Below, piece after piece: positions 11,024 to 18,181 of a DNA stretch of 52,719 nucleotides. A model generated the notes under the pieces. It saw only the letters and a list, made by a program, of their open reading frames with translations, did no database searches and was not told where the DNA came from. The translations under genes and the position numbers were made by a program. This DNA comes from Paenibacillus oryzae. Its GTDB lineage: Bacteria; Bacillota; Bacilli; Paenibacillales; Paenibacillaceae. The DNA lies in NCBI RefSeq assembly GCF_001675045.1, contig NZ_LYPA01000044.1:736-53454 (forward strand), read 5' to 3'. How positions within the stretch are numbered: position 1 is the stretch's first letter; the number at the start of each line of letters is the position of its first letter.

Positions 11024-11238
11024 TGGCAATGTCACGAAGCATATGGTTGGCTATGAAGGATGATATTGCCGCTGGAGAGCTTGTAAGTACCGCGAGATTG
11101 CATTGTAAGCTGGCGTTAGAGCATGGGAGAGCTACTACCTCTCTTGAAAGGCGCAGGGCTATTATTAAGGAAATTGAAGGTCTACGAGCGGCTAGAAATG
11201 CCTTGTTAGAACGGTTTGCGGAGCGGGAAAGCGTATGA
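11023..11238 (+). CDS. Small basic protein coupled to the integrase
   Basis: 71 aa, unrecognised. It is mostly helical by composition, with a C-terminal run of Arg, Glu and Ala suited to a coiled coil (SLERRRAIIKEIEGLRAARN). The ATG overlaps the integrase TAA by one base (TAATG), so translation is probably coupled. A role as a recombination directionality factor would fit its place and size, but no excisionase motif is evident. Confidence 0.75.
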   Translation: MAMSRSIWLAMKDDIAAGELVSTARLHCKLALEHGRATTSLERRRAIIKEIEGLRAARNALLERFAERESV

Positions 11239-11381
11239 ACGCTGAACATGATTTTAACGTTCTAGCCGCCCGATATGAGCTTCTAGTGGAACAATTGGAT
11301 AATCTGCATAGGCAGAATAAGACGTGTACAGATGCCGTTGATATGGTCATACAGGGCGTTATTGCCAATGAGGATTATTAA
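11235..11381 (+). CDS. 48-aa protein in the integrase operon
   Basis: The frame begins at an ATGA overlap with the preceding stop and runs to TAA at 11379-11381. The peptide (starting MNAEHDFNVLAARYELL) looks like an amphipathic helix followed by a short acidic tail. No known family is recognised. The overlap and coherent order of four frames support a real gene. Confidence 0.6.
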   Translation: MNAEHDFNVLAARYELLVEQLDNLHRQNKTCTDAVDMVIQGVIANEDY

Positions 11382-11520
11382 CGATATTAAAGTCGTTGAA
11401 TCGTTGTTAGGGGCGCTACAGGGCGTACAGGAGCGGGTAGTAATTGAGTTGGTGGGGGTTCGAATAGAGAAAGGATTATACGCTTTTAAAATGGCGCAAA
11501 TGAAGCAGGAATCAGATTGA
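11368..11520 (+). CDS. 50-aa protein in the integrase operon
   Basis: ATG 11368 lies inside the end of the previous small gene (14-bp overlap), giving MRIINDIKVVESLLGALQGV and a C-terminal helix. An in-frame start at 11332 would extend it by 12 residues, but those overlap the previous gene completely. No family is recognised. It is the last gene before the bidirectional terminator at 11550. Confidence 0.55.
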   Translation: MRIINDIKVVESLLGALQGVQERVVIELVGVRIEKGLYAFKMAQMKQESD

Positions 11521-11549
11521 TTTCGGTTTCTTCCCGCCGCTAAAAAAAT

Positions 11550-11572
11550 AGGAGCCTGTTCATTAGGCTCCT
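11550..11572. terminator. Bidirectional terminator between convergent genes
   Basis: AGGAGCCT (11550-11557) and AGGCTCCT (11565-11572) form a perfect hairpin. A T-rich stretch follows on the plus strand, and a longer T-run (11542-11548, read on the minus strand) on the other. It separates the integrase operon from the Xre-type repressor gene. Confidence 0.8.
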
Positions 11573-11917
11573 TTACTTTCTTCTAAAACCAAGCAGTAGG
11601 TCAACCATTTGGTTCACTGATTGTAGCTCCTGCGGGGGCAGGTTATGTATTTTTCCAATAATTGATGAAATCGTTTCTGCTTCTTTCGTTTTCTTTCCCG
11701 CTTGAGTATTTGCGAATAATTCCTCTAAGGTTATGCCAAGCGCATCAGTAATGCGAACGAGGCTTTCTATAGTTGGCGATTTTTCAGCACGTTCAACATC
11801 GGAGATGAACGAAGTCGAAAATGAAGCTCTGTGAGCTAATTCCTCTTGCGTCATATTTTTGCGTCTTCTATAGGTTCGTAATCGTTCTCCTAATACCTTT
11901 GAAATTGCATCACTCAT
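11573..11917 (-). CDS. Xre-family transcriptional regulator
   Basis: 114 aa with an N-terminal helix-turn-helix of the Cro/C1 type (about residues 9-65, including TQEELAHRASFSTSFISDVE) and a short C-terminal helical region that could dimerise. It is the likely repressor of the element's lysogeny-like state. The start at 11917 has AGGAGG upstream at 11-nt spacing. It is transcribed away from the lipoprotein gene at 12112, and an inverted repeat in the shared upstream region is a candidate operator. Confidence 0.9.
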   Translation of the reverse strand: MSDAISKVLGERLRTYRRRKNMTQEELAHRASFSTSFISDVERAEKSPTIESLVRITDALGITLEELFANTQAGKKTKEAETISSIIGKIHNLPPQELQSVNQMVDLLLGFRRK

Positions 11918-11935
11918 AATTCATCAAGCCTCCTA

Positions 11936-12020
11936 CAACTAAAACGGTAGTTGAAGAAGACAGGCAATCCAATCGTCAATCGAGGAAGTTTTAAACAAAG
12001 TATAGCCTATAGACTATAAT
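11936..12020. promoter_or_regulatory. Divergent control region with candidate operator
   Basis: CAACTA-AAACGG-TAGTTG (11936-11953) is a perfect 6-bp inverted repeat just upstream of the repressor gene. On the plus strand TTAAAC (11991-11996), an 18-bp spacer and TATAAT (12015-12020) form a plausible promoter for the lipoprotein gene. The assignment is by inspection only. Confidence 0.45.
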
Positions 12021-12111
12021 CGTGTTATTATTTCCCCGAGGCCCAAAATAGGAAATGTATGTATGGAACATAAAGGGGACTTTATCAACTACATATGGAG
12101 GATGAAAACGA

Positions 12112-12525
12112 ATGCGTAAGTCAGTTGTGGTATTAATTACAGTCATAATGATGTTAGCAGGATGCAGTGGAGGAAACCAAGAGGAATACATTACTGAAAT
12201 AAAAAGCGTTAATGAGGGGGTATTAAAAGCAATTGATTTGACAGAAAGAGCATTACGTAATTTAGATGATAAGAATGAATTTGAGTCAGTTATGAAAGGG
12301 ATTTGTACCCTCATGCAAAAACAAGTTGATAAAGTTGAGTCACTTACTCCTCCTAAGAAATTCAAAAGCGAACATGAGCATTATATTGCATTTACTTTAC
12401 GAATGTATGATTCAAGCGTTGCTTTATTAAAAGGGGATAATGATGTATATGAACAGTCATTATTAAAAGCAGAGCAGGAATATAAGTTAGCCAATAAGTT
12501 GACTAGTAAATTTGACGAAAATTGA
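12112..12525 (+). CDS. Small lipoprotein of unknown function
   Basis: 137 aa with a signal peptide ending in a lipobox (LAGC, lipidated Cys at about residue 18), so it should be anchored on the outer face of the membrane. The mature part is rich in Lys and Glu and mostly helical. It starts at ATG 12112 after GGAGG. The family is not recognised. It is the first of two lipoproteins in the element, which suggests a surface role such as entry exclusion; that is only an inference. Confidence 0.8.
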   Translation: MRKSVVVLITVIMMLAGCSGGNQEEYITEIKSVNEGVLKAIDLTERALRNLDDKNEFESVMKGICTLMQKQVDKVESLTPPKKFKSEHEHYIAFTLRMYDSSVALLKGDNDVYEQSLLKAEQEYKLANKLTSKFDEN

Positions 12526-12554
12526 GCTACAGAGCTAATAGCTAGTGAGCTTAG

Positions 12555-12704
12555 ATTGCTATAGATACAATCGAGATTTACGAACACTTTGAATATTTTA
12601 ATGACCCTGGGGAGTATCGGGGGGAGATAGCAGGGAGGTTAGCACTTCATTGGCTGAACGCTATAATATTCAATTATGGAGGTAGCAAGAATGAGGAAAC
12701 GTAA
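12555..12704 (+). pseudogene. Small open frame without a normal start codon
   Basis: The frame runs for 49 codons from just after a TAG (12552-12554) to TAA at 12702-12704 and overlaps the next lipoprotein start. It encodes a protein-like peptide (IYEHFEYFNDPGEYRGEIAG, then an amphipathic helix ending WLNAIIFNYGG) but has no ATG, GTG or TTG before that core. It may be a gene that lost its 5' end, or one that starts at ATT or ATA. Treat it as a probable remnant. Confidence 0.35.
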
Positions 12705-13020
12705 TATCGTTTTGGGATTAATTATTTCCACGCTCCTTTTAGTATTGGCTGGGTGCGGAACTGCCAATGAAATAGAATCGGTAAAGGAAACCGTAACGAG
12801 TAATATCATGAGGAAGTACGACGATGCGTCAAACATAATCTTCTCCAAAACAGACGTTTCAAGGATGAGGGAAACCGTATCAACGCCATCAGGTCAATAT
12901 GCAGAGGCAACAGGAACATTTGAAATCGCAAAAGGGAAAAAGCGCTTCTCTTATGTACTTGAAAAGTTCGGGAAAGAATGGGATATCCAAATATTCAAGA
13001 CAGACATTAGCGATTATTGA
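12691..13020 (+). CDS. Second small lipoprotein of unknown function
   Basis: 109 aa. The signal peptide ends in the lipobox LAGC (Cys at about residue 20). The mature domain is short and may fold as a small alpha/beta unit like secreted DUF-type lipoproteins; no family was recognised. The start at ATG 12691 is chosen because GGAGG lies 8 nt upstream; an upstream in-frame ATG at 12676 overlaps that site. Confidence 0.78.
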   Translation: MRKRNIVLGLIISTLLLVLAGCGTANEIESVKETVTSNIMRKYDDASNIIFSKTDVSRMRETVSTPSGQYAEATGTFEIAKGKKRFSYVLEKFGKEWDIQIFKTDISDY

Positions 13021-13048
13021 GCATAAGCAGTTATATAGGTACATTACG

Positions 13049-13080
13049 GCTCTCCATTAACAGTGGAGGGCTTTTTATTT
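13049..13080 (+). terminator. Terminator after the second lipoprotein gene
   Basis: The stem GCTCTCCA/TGGAGGGC (13049-13056 and 13064-13071) is followed by TTTTTATTT. Confidence 0.8.
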
Positions 13081-13278
13081 GCTGTTTTTAGCTCTATTTT
13101 GCGCCGCCAGAATTTTTATGTGAAATGTGCAGACTTTTCGAAAGCAATTCTTAAATATATATATGTCTGGCTTGATAGAAGTCTGGAATTGTCGAACGCA
13201 TGAAATCTGCCAGTCGCAGAAGATTATGTAGTGTATACGGGAATAGGTTGTCATCACCTTCTGCCCCGTATTCCTCCA

Positions 13279-13304
13279 GAGGGGATATCTACTTCTATCC
13301 CCTC
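13279..13304 (+). promoter_or_regulatory. Hairpin in the leader of the 119-aa gene
   Basis: The 250-nt gap 13081-13333 holds no credible gene. Its clearest structure is a perfect 9-bp hairpin (GAGGGGATA with TATCCCCTC, 8-nt loop) ending 29 nt before the next start codon. It may be a leader structure or operator. Confidence 0.4.
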
Positions 13305-13333
13305 ATCAAACCAATGCGAAAGGGATTGAAAAT

Positions 13334-13693
13334 ATGGAAATGGTTGAGGCAAGAAAAGTCATCTCATTCGGCGGTTTAATGGCGTACAAAGCCAAAAAGC
13401 GCGGAATATTCAATAACGCAGTAGATTATTATCTCGACATTGAATCGCTATCCATGGCTCTAGGGATGCCCTATAAGAACTTTAAGGAATCGCTTGAGAT
13501 GGTCGCAAAGGCTTCACTTGTGGCGGTATATGTAGCAAATGGCAGTCGAAAGCTGGCTATCCGAGTAAAGGATATGAACTTGGTCTGTTCCTGCTTTGCC
13601 GAGCGAATTGATGCCCATTTACTAAGCGTAATCAAGAGCAAAGTAAAAAGGTTACAAGAAGAAATCGAATTAGAAAGGGGGAATAGAAGATGA
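13334..13693 (+). CDS. Conserved-looking element protein, 119 aa
   Basis: The family is not recognised. The central part (YYLDIESLSMALGMPYKNFKE) reads like a helix-turn-helix with a following beta strand pair, suggesting a small DNA-binding fold. The C-terminal 25 residues form a charged helix. It starts at ATG 13334 after AAAGGGA. It overlaps the next gene by 4 bp (ATGA), so the two are probably made together just ahead of the replication-like gene. Confidence 0.65.
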   Translation: MEMVEARKVISFGGLMAYKAKKRGIFNNAVDYYLDIESLSMALGMPYKNFKESLEMVAKASLVAVYVANGSRKLAIRVKDMNLVCSCFAERIDAHLLSVIKSKVKRLQEEIELERGNRR

Positions 13694-13887
13694 ATGATTT
13701 CCCAAAAACGCCATTATCGCTGAGAGTAGAAGATTATGTATTCCGCTTTATTAAAATTCATTCTATGCATGAAGGATTGACAATGGCAGAGTTCTTGACT
13801 TGCTTAGTTGATGAAGAGCTAGAGCGTAATCCGGACCTGGCAAAACAATACGAAGCTTATATCTATCAAAACCGTCGAGTGAAGTAA
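13690..13887 (+). CDS. Small protein, possible ribbon-helix-helix type
   Basis: 65 aa. A short beta-like strand (TPLSLRVE) is followed by two helices (about residues 16-28 and 33-45). That pattern suits a ribbon-helix-helix dimer, as in plasmid copy-control proteins. It is translationally coupled to the 119-aa gene and sits 190 bp upstream of the putative initiator gene. Assignment is by pattern only, so a control role is an inference. Confidence 0.6.
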   Translation: MNDFPKTPLSLRVEDYVFRFIKIHSMHEGLTMAEFLTCLVDEELERNPDLAKQYEAYIYQNRRVK

Positions 13888-13902
13888 CCATAGTGAGAAT
13901 CA

Positions 13903-13973
13903 ATATATAGCGGCTCTGATGAACAGGGGCGCTATATATACGCCGTTGGCTACATTGGCAAGGAAGATATATA
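13903..13973 (+). promoter_or_regulatory. Hairpin and promoter of the putative initiator gene, with an iteron-like site
   Basis: A perfect 10-bp inverted repeat (ATATATAGCG 13903-13912, CGCTATATAT 13930-13939) is followed by TTGGCT (13946-13951) and TATATA (13968-13973) 16 bp apart. The sequence CATTGGCAAGG (13953-13963) fills the spacer. It is the reverse complement of the core of repeats found downstream of the initiator gene, which suggests autoregulation. Confidence 0.5.
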
Positions 13974-14077
13974 TTTTATCAGTCTTCCCGCCGCCGATTT
14001 TTTTAAGGACGGGGCAAAGTGAAGAAATACATAACGAGATAGAAATAATGAATGGAAATGAAGGGGAGAGCAAGTAA

Positions 14078-14962
14078 ATGAGTACAGCGCGTGTGCTATT
14101 AGATGAAGCAGACAAAAGGTTAAAAAGAAGAAGAGCGAACAGAGTCATAGATGGGAATGGAGAAGAACGAACCGATTGCATAGTAATAACCCCCGAAATG
14201 CAGGAAGCGGCTAGGAGAAGAAAGGAGATAGAGACTTATAGGAACGGGTGGGACATTCATTTTACAATGGTGCATATGGAGGGGGCTAGGGATTTGCTAG
14301 CAAAGGAAATACTAAACACAAAGGAATTAGGATACTTTTTGATGCTTCAATCATATATTGACTATAAAAATATGCTGAAAATAAAGACATTCGCAAGACT
14401 ACCTATGACAAAGAAGGAACTAGCAGAGGTGCTAGGGATAAGAGATAAAAGGACATATTCAAAATTGCTTGATAAATTCATGGAACTAGGATTAATACAT
14501 AGCAAAAAGATTACTCTATTTAAGCAAGAATATAATGCGTTTTATATCAATGAGAACTATTGTCTAAGAGGGAGTAGCCGAACGAACAAGTTAGTAAAGG
14601 TTTTCATTGAAGCAATACATGAACTTTACAGCCAGAAGGATATAAAGCCCGCTGATATTGGCTTTTTGTATCGTATACTGCCGTATATGCACTATGAAAG
14701 CAATCACCTTGTTAGGCATCCATACGAACAAGATTTCGCCTATGCAGAAGCACTATCTTTAAGGGATATTGTAGAAATCACTGGTATGGATGAAAGCAAT
14801 GTTAAGGAGCATCTTAGAATCAAGTTGTCGGGAGTGCATGTCTTCGGTTCGTTCAAGGCGGGCAGAAACAGCGTGTACAAGGTTAATCCGTCATTATTCT
14901 ATCGAGGTATTGCGCCGGAATTAGTAAAATCAGACTTTACTTTGACGAAGCAGAGCCGCTAA
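14078..14962 (+). CDS. Putative replication initiator with two winged-helix-like halves
   Basis: 294 aa, not assigned to a named family. After a basic N terminus (about 1-60), two similar modules follow. Module 1 (about 78-165) has a helix-turn-helix around TKKELAEVLGIRDKRTYSKL and ends FYINENYCLRG. Module 2 (about 172-277) has SLRDIVEITGMDESNVKEHL and ends YKVNPSLFYRG. Paired winged helices are the layout of Rep_3-type plasmid initiators, and the strand-plus-RG ending resembles RepL-like plasmid proteins. The gene is flanked by iteron-like repeats on both sides. It starts at ATG 14078 after GGGGAG. A transcription regulator with duplicated domains is the alternative. Confidence 0.6.
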   Translation: MSTARVLLDEADKRLKRRRANRVIDGNGEERTDCIVITPEMQEAARRRKEIETYRNGWDIHFTMVHMEGARDLLAKEILNTKELGYFLMLQSYIDYKNMLKIKTFARLPMTKKELAEVLGIRDKRTYSKLLDKFMELGLIHSKKITLFKQEYNAFYINENYCLRGSSRTNKLVKVFIEAIHELYSQKDIKPADIGFLYRILPYMHYESNHLVRHPYEQDFAYAEALSLRDIVEITGMDESNVKEHLRIKLSGVHVFGSFKAGRNSVYKVNPSLFYRGIAPELVKSDFTLTKQSR

Positions 14963-14968
14963 TCCTAA

Positions 14969-15034
14969 TACAATCGAGGGTTTTTTTTGCAGGAATAAGG
15001 TACAATCAAGGGGTTTTCTTGCATTTGAAAACCC
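14969..15034 (+). repeat. Two tandem 32-bp units after the initiator gene
   Basis: Two copies spaced exactly 32 bp begin with TACAATC(G/A)AGGG and continue through a T-rich stretch to TTGCA (14969-14991 and 15001-15023). The second copy also forms a perfect hairpin (GGGTTTTC 15011-15018, GAAAACCC 15027-15034). The first carries an eight-T run, so it may also serve as a terminator for the initiator gene. Confidence 0.6.
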
Positions 15035-15051
15035 GCCTTGAGCCTTAGAGC

Positions 15052-15078
15052 CGCAAGGGATTCCAGCGATATTGGAAA
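15052..15078 (+). repeat. Second copy of a left-end sequence
   Basis: CGCAAGGGATTCCAGCGATATTG matches CGCAAGGGATTGCGGCGATATTG in the left end of the element (from about 9855) with two mismatches in 23 bp. This copy contains an imperfect dyad (TTCCA-GCGATAT-TGGAA). It may be an integrase arm site or a duplicated end. Confidence 0.5.
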
Positions 15079-15156
15079 TAGGTTTCTCTCTTATCTTAAT
15101 TATGTGATTATGAATCCAATAAATAGCGTAAGCAACAAGTCATTAGACAAGCATCT

Positions 15157-15863
15157 TTCTCGACAAGAACCAGGGCCGACACAAGTCGAGAATAGATGAT
15201 TAGCTCCCTGCTAAGGGATAAGAACTTGCATAGGCAAGGAAAAGCAGTAAGAAGAATACTTCTTTTTCTGCCGCGCTGGTTATTACCTTTGCTGATGTTA
15301 CCGCTTGCCGCCCCGCTCCTACGGAAGCAATATAAATGGGGCAAATGGTAAAGTTTTGTGCAGTGGCAAGGGAAAATCTTTTATCTTTCCCGTTCGGGAT
15401 ATCCTTTCGCTGATAATGCACAGGAAGTGGAGATAATGAATCATAATCGTTCGGGCTATCGTTAGCGTCGAATATTAGATTATATGTTATAGATTGCTTA
15501 AACGAAAAGGGAACAGTTTACGAACACAAATTTTGAAGCGGGCAGGATTGATAAGTATCGGTTGAAGGATAACTGTTACTTGCCAATGCAAAAATAATAA
15601 AGGTTTAAAGATTGCCCCGTTCGGCGGGGCGACAAGCGATAGCGCGTCAGTAAAGATTCGTTCAACCTTACTTACTTGCCAATGCAAACAGAACGTAAGC
15701 TTGAACTCACTTCTAATCGGTTAATGAGCTCAACCGAAAGAAGTGAGTATACAAGATAGGAATATGGGAATGACATTGGCAAGTTACAGCTAATGAATCC
15801 GTATATCTACTTGCTTATGCAAATATAACGTTATACAAATCATAACGAGAAGGAGACAAGAAC
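15157..15863. other. Structured non-coding region, candidate replication origin
   Basis: About 700 bp hold no convincing gene. The repeated site ACTTGCCAATGCAAA occurs at 15578-15592 and 15674-15688 (identical) and at 15809-15823 (two changes, CA to TT). Its core occurs reversed at 15774-15784 and, with one mismatch, at 15361-15371. A palindromic form (CTTGCATAGGCAAG) lies at 15225-15238. Hairpins include TTCTCGAC/GTCGAGAA (15157-15192) and GCCCCG-TTCGG-CGGGGC (15614-15630). Together with the putative initiator gene upstream this looks like an iteron origin. A structured RNA is the main alternative. Confidence 0.5.
15705..15748. repeat. Large hairpin in the origin-like region
   Basis: ACTCACTTCT (15705-15714) pairs perfectly with AGAAGTGAGT (15739-15748), and inside it CGGTT pairs with AACCG. 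No T-run follows, so it is not an ordinary terminator. It could be a cruciform or a single-strand origin. Confidence 0.65.
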
Positions 15864-16100
15864 ATGAAGTATTATAAAGCAATAGGTGCGATACCATCAG
15901 CAAAAATCATGAGCAGTAAGGAAATTGACCAACTGGTAGCGCAATCGCTAAGGAAGCCTGTAGCGCCCGCTAATATACCTGTTGATAATAAGCCTAAACC
16001 AGTAGCAAAACATAAAGGGATGTTTGAGCACTTGAAAGAAGAAGCTATAATTAGAAACGATGCGGAGAAAACAGCAAGACTATTTACCCATTTGAGCTAA
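15864..16100 (+). CDS. Element protein, 78 aa, unknown
   Basis: Lysine-rich, with a proline-rich middle (about residues 34-48) between two short helices; no family was recognised. It starts at ATG 15864 with AAGGAG at good spacing. A plausible promoter (TTGCTT 15811-15816, 17 bp, TACAAA 15834-15839) overlaps the last iteron-like repeat, so the putative initiator protein may control it. Confidence 0.65.
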   Translation: MKYYKAIGAIPSAKIMSSKEIDQLVAQSLRKPVAPANIPVDNKPKPVAKHKGMFEHLKEEAIIRNDAEKTARLFTHLS

Positions 16101-16217
16101 ACAATCAATGAAATCTAGTAATAACGACATATTGACTCATTAAATATCAATGGCGAGAGCCATACATTCGTGTTAATATATGGATACGATGATTTTATTG
16201 AGAAGGGGTTATGCTTA

Positions 16218-17489
16218 GTGAGACAAGCTAAAAAGGTAATCATATATTTATTGGGCTTTATACTACTATTGCTTCCAGTACTAACTGTATTACCTTCCGA
16301 AGCATCTGCTAGTTGCCACTGGGTAAAGGGGCATACTCGCAATGGTAAGTATGTAAGTGGATACTGGAGAGGTTGCGGCGGCAGTAGTAGTGGGGGAAGC
16401 AGTGGTAGTACCTCAACAACACCCACTAGCCCTTCCAGTCCTTCCAATCCTTCCAGTTCATCAAGTTCATCAAGTGATACTACATACGGTGCAACAAATA
16501 TTGTAAATCTATACAAAGGAAAGAAATATGTAGGAACAGCAGATGCCAGTAAACTTGTTTTTGTAAAAGGATATTATACAGCAGACGGCACCTATGTAAG
16601 ACCCCATTTTCGTACACATGCTAATGATTATGTGAAAGACAACTTTAGCTATCAAAATATATCAACGCTTCTGCCGAAAGCAAAATATCCTAGCTATAAG
16701 TATGATAGCAATCAGAATGTGGCTACTATTGAGAAGTACTTGCTATATAACAATGTTGATTATAATTTAAACACAAACCAACTATCAACTGTTAAAGAGT
16801 ACGCGAAGTTGTTGTACCAATCGGGTGATAGCTCCATTGCTAAGGATAAAGCCGTACAAGTAGGTACGGAATTGTATCAAGGAATCCTAAGTGATAAAAA
16901 AATGGCTTCTTTACAGGTTAAATTTGACGTGTCAGGTGAGATGTCGCTGGAGGATTACTTACTCCAAGTCGTTAACAGTTCTGCGTACATGTCAAGAGTA
17001 ACTGTTCTAGATGTGATTATCCCTGTTTATGCGCAATATCTAAGAGAGGCCCAAGCTGACCCAACGAAAGTTAATGATGCAAAAACTGCGGGAATCAACT
17101 TTTATTCAATTGCAGGTGGTTATGGTATAGATATTGCTAATCAAGTTGAAATGGACATGCTACAAAGCTTTCAAAAAACAGACGAACGAAGAATTTACTC
17201 GGTTAATAGTTTAAACCTTGATGAGGTAGGCAATTCCAAATACGATTTCATTGAAACGTACTTAACCGCTATTGGACAAGTTTATAATATCACGTTCGAC
17301 CCTATAGATATTATTGGGTACAAAATTGATTTATACTTTATCAATAAGTATGTAACGTATTCTAGCCTAGAATTTGCATTACAGAATGGGAAAAAGCTAT
17401 ATGAAAAATATGGATTATCGTCCGACATGGCTATTAAGCAAGCAGAGAATGATGTACGTGTATTTTTAGGAAAACTATCTGGGATTTGA
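16218..17489 (+). CDS. Secreted protein with Ser-rich linker, cargo
   Basis: 423 aa. A signal peptide covers about residues 1-31 (cleavage near ASA). A small cysteine-containing module follows (CHWVKGHTRNGKYVSGYWRG), then a low-complexity Gly/Ser/Thr/Pro linker at about 55-95. Next is a second aromatic module (GYYTADGTYVRPHFRTH, about 127-143) of a kind seen in many secreted Firmicute proteins, and then a helical C-terminal domain of about 270 aa that was not recognised. The start at GTG 16218 is chosen because AAGGGG lies 9 nt upstream and the signal peptide begins there. It is probably exported and exposed; function unknown. Confidence 0.72.
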   Translation: MRQAKKVIIYLLGFILLLLPVLTVLPSEASASCHWVKGHTRNGKYVSGYWRGCGGSSSGGSSGSTSTTPTSPSSPSNPSSSSSSSSDTTYGATNIVNLYKGKKYVGTADASKLVFVKGYYTADGTYVRPHFRTHANDYVKDNFSYQNISTLLPKAKYPSYKYDSNQNVATIEKYLLYNNVDYNLNTNQLSTVKEYAKLLYQSGDSSIAKDKAVQVGTELYQGILSDKKMASLQVKFDVSGEMSLEDYLLQVVNSSAYMSRVTVLDVIIPVYAQYLREAQADPTKVNDAKTAGINFYSIAGGYGIDIANQVEMDMLQSFQKTDERRIYSVNSLNLDEVGNSKYDFIETYLTAIGQVYNITFDPIDIIGYKIDLYFINKYVTYSSLEFALQNGKKLYEKYGLSSDMAIKQAENDVRVFLGKLSGI

Positions 17490-17496
17490 TGTGATT

Positions 17497-17540
17497 GGGG
17501 ATGTTCCGTAAGTCGTAAAGACTGGAACATTCCCCTTTTT
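17497..17540 (+). terminator. Terminator after the secreted protein gene
   Basis: GGGGATGTTCC pairs with GGAACATTCCCC (one bulge) and is followed by five T residues. Confidence 0.85.
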
Positions 17541-17925
17541 ATTTGAATAAACATATTCTTGCCACTGCCAATTCATTAGAAAATTATTGAAAGCTGAGGC
17601 GATATTTTTTAGGGACCCGACTTTAATTAGGCACGGGCAGAGGAATGCTTCAGTTTTTAGGCCCCCATACCTTGAGGGCGACTTGTTATGTAAGTGAACC
17701 AGCGACAGGCAAATTGGAATGGGTTTGATACTTTTGCTTTGAATTACCCCTACGGTCCCGACTTAGTCTAACGTACATTATGTGAAGCATAAGCAGGAGA
17801 GTAAGGAAGCAATAGAAAACAGGGAAGAGAATTTCAAGATGAAGGCTTCAAACTGAATCATGAAGCGGGGAAGGACGATATGCTGTAAGCTATGCTGTTT
17901 TTTTGTAGGGCGAGTTTGCCTCTGT
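17541..17925. other. Non-coding stretch without a recognisable gene
   Basis: No frame here has both a ribosome site and protein-like content. One short stop-bounded stretch around 17605-17690 reads like a protein piece but has no start. The segment is probably decayed sequence between the secreted protein gene and the element-end scar. Confidence 0.4.
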
Positions 17926-18031
17926 AACGGTCATGAAGCAGAAGAATCAGACCGATGTAGTTATTCAATAGAAAAGTGTCATAAGGCCAGTCATAATAAG
18001 GGATAGCGGTTTTTTTTAATCAGAGGCGGTC
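17926..18031 (+). repeat. Degenerate internal copy of the element's right end
   Basis: This stretch aligns, with small gaps, to the last 107 bp of the element before attR (19693-19799). Shared blocks include AACGGTCATG, AGACCG-TGTAG, TTCAA and GCCAGTCAT. Both are followed by GGCGGTCTTG. It looks like the end of a related element left inside this one. Confidence 0.6.
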
Positions 18032-18155
18032 TTGGAAAATGCTACGCTCCACGAAACAAGAAGCTGAGAAAGCTCCACAAGAGGCATTAGCGCTATCGGC
18101 TATAATGCAAAAAAGGGAAAGTGAACAGTTTAAAGCAAAACGTTATAAGATATGA
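18031..18155 (+). pseudogene. Remnant of an integrase N-terminal region
   Basis: The frame 18039-18155 encodes 38 residues beginning MLRSTKQEAEKAPQEALALS. This aligns with residues about 35-57 of the intact integrase (TPRSTQQKVEEAPNETLTLN). The nucleotide match begins at GGTCTTGGAAA or slightly before. The rest of the gene, including the catalytic domain, is missing. Confidence 0.65.
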
Positions 18156-18181
18156 ACAAATCATCAGGGAACTACAGCTTT

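Noticed and set aside
15157..15863. CRISPR array
   Set aside because: The repeats are only 11-15 bp, occur in both orientations and are unevenly spaced, and no cas genes are nearby.
17780..17855. A 24-codon GTG-started frame in the gap before the integrase remnant
   Set aside because: No ribosome site and no sign of conservation; easily expected by chance.
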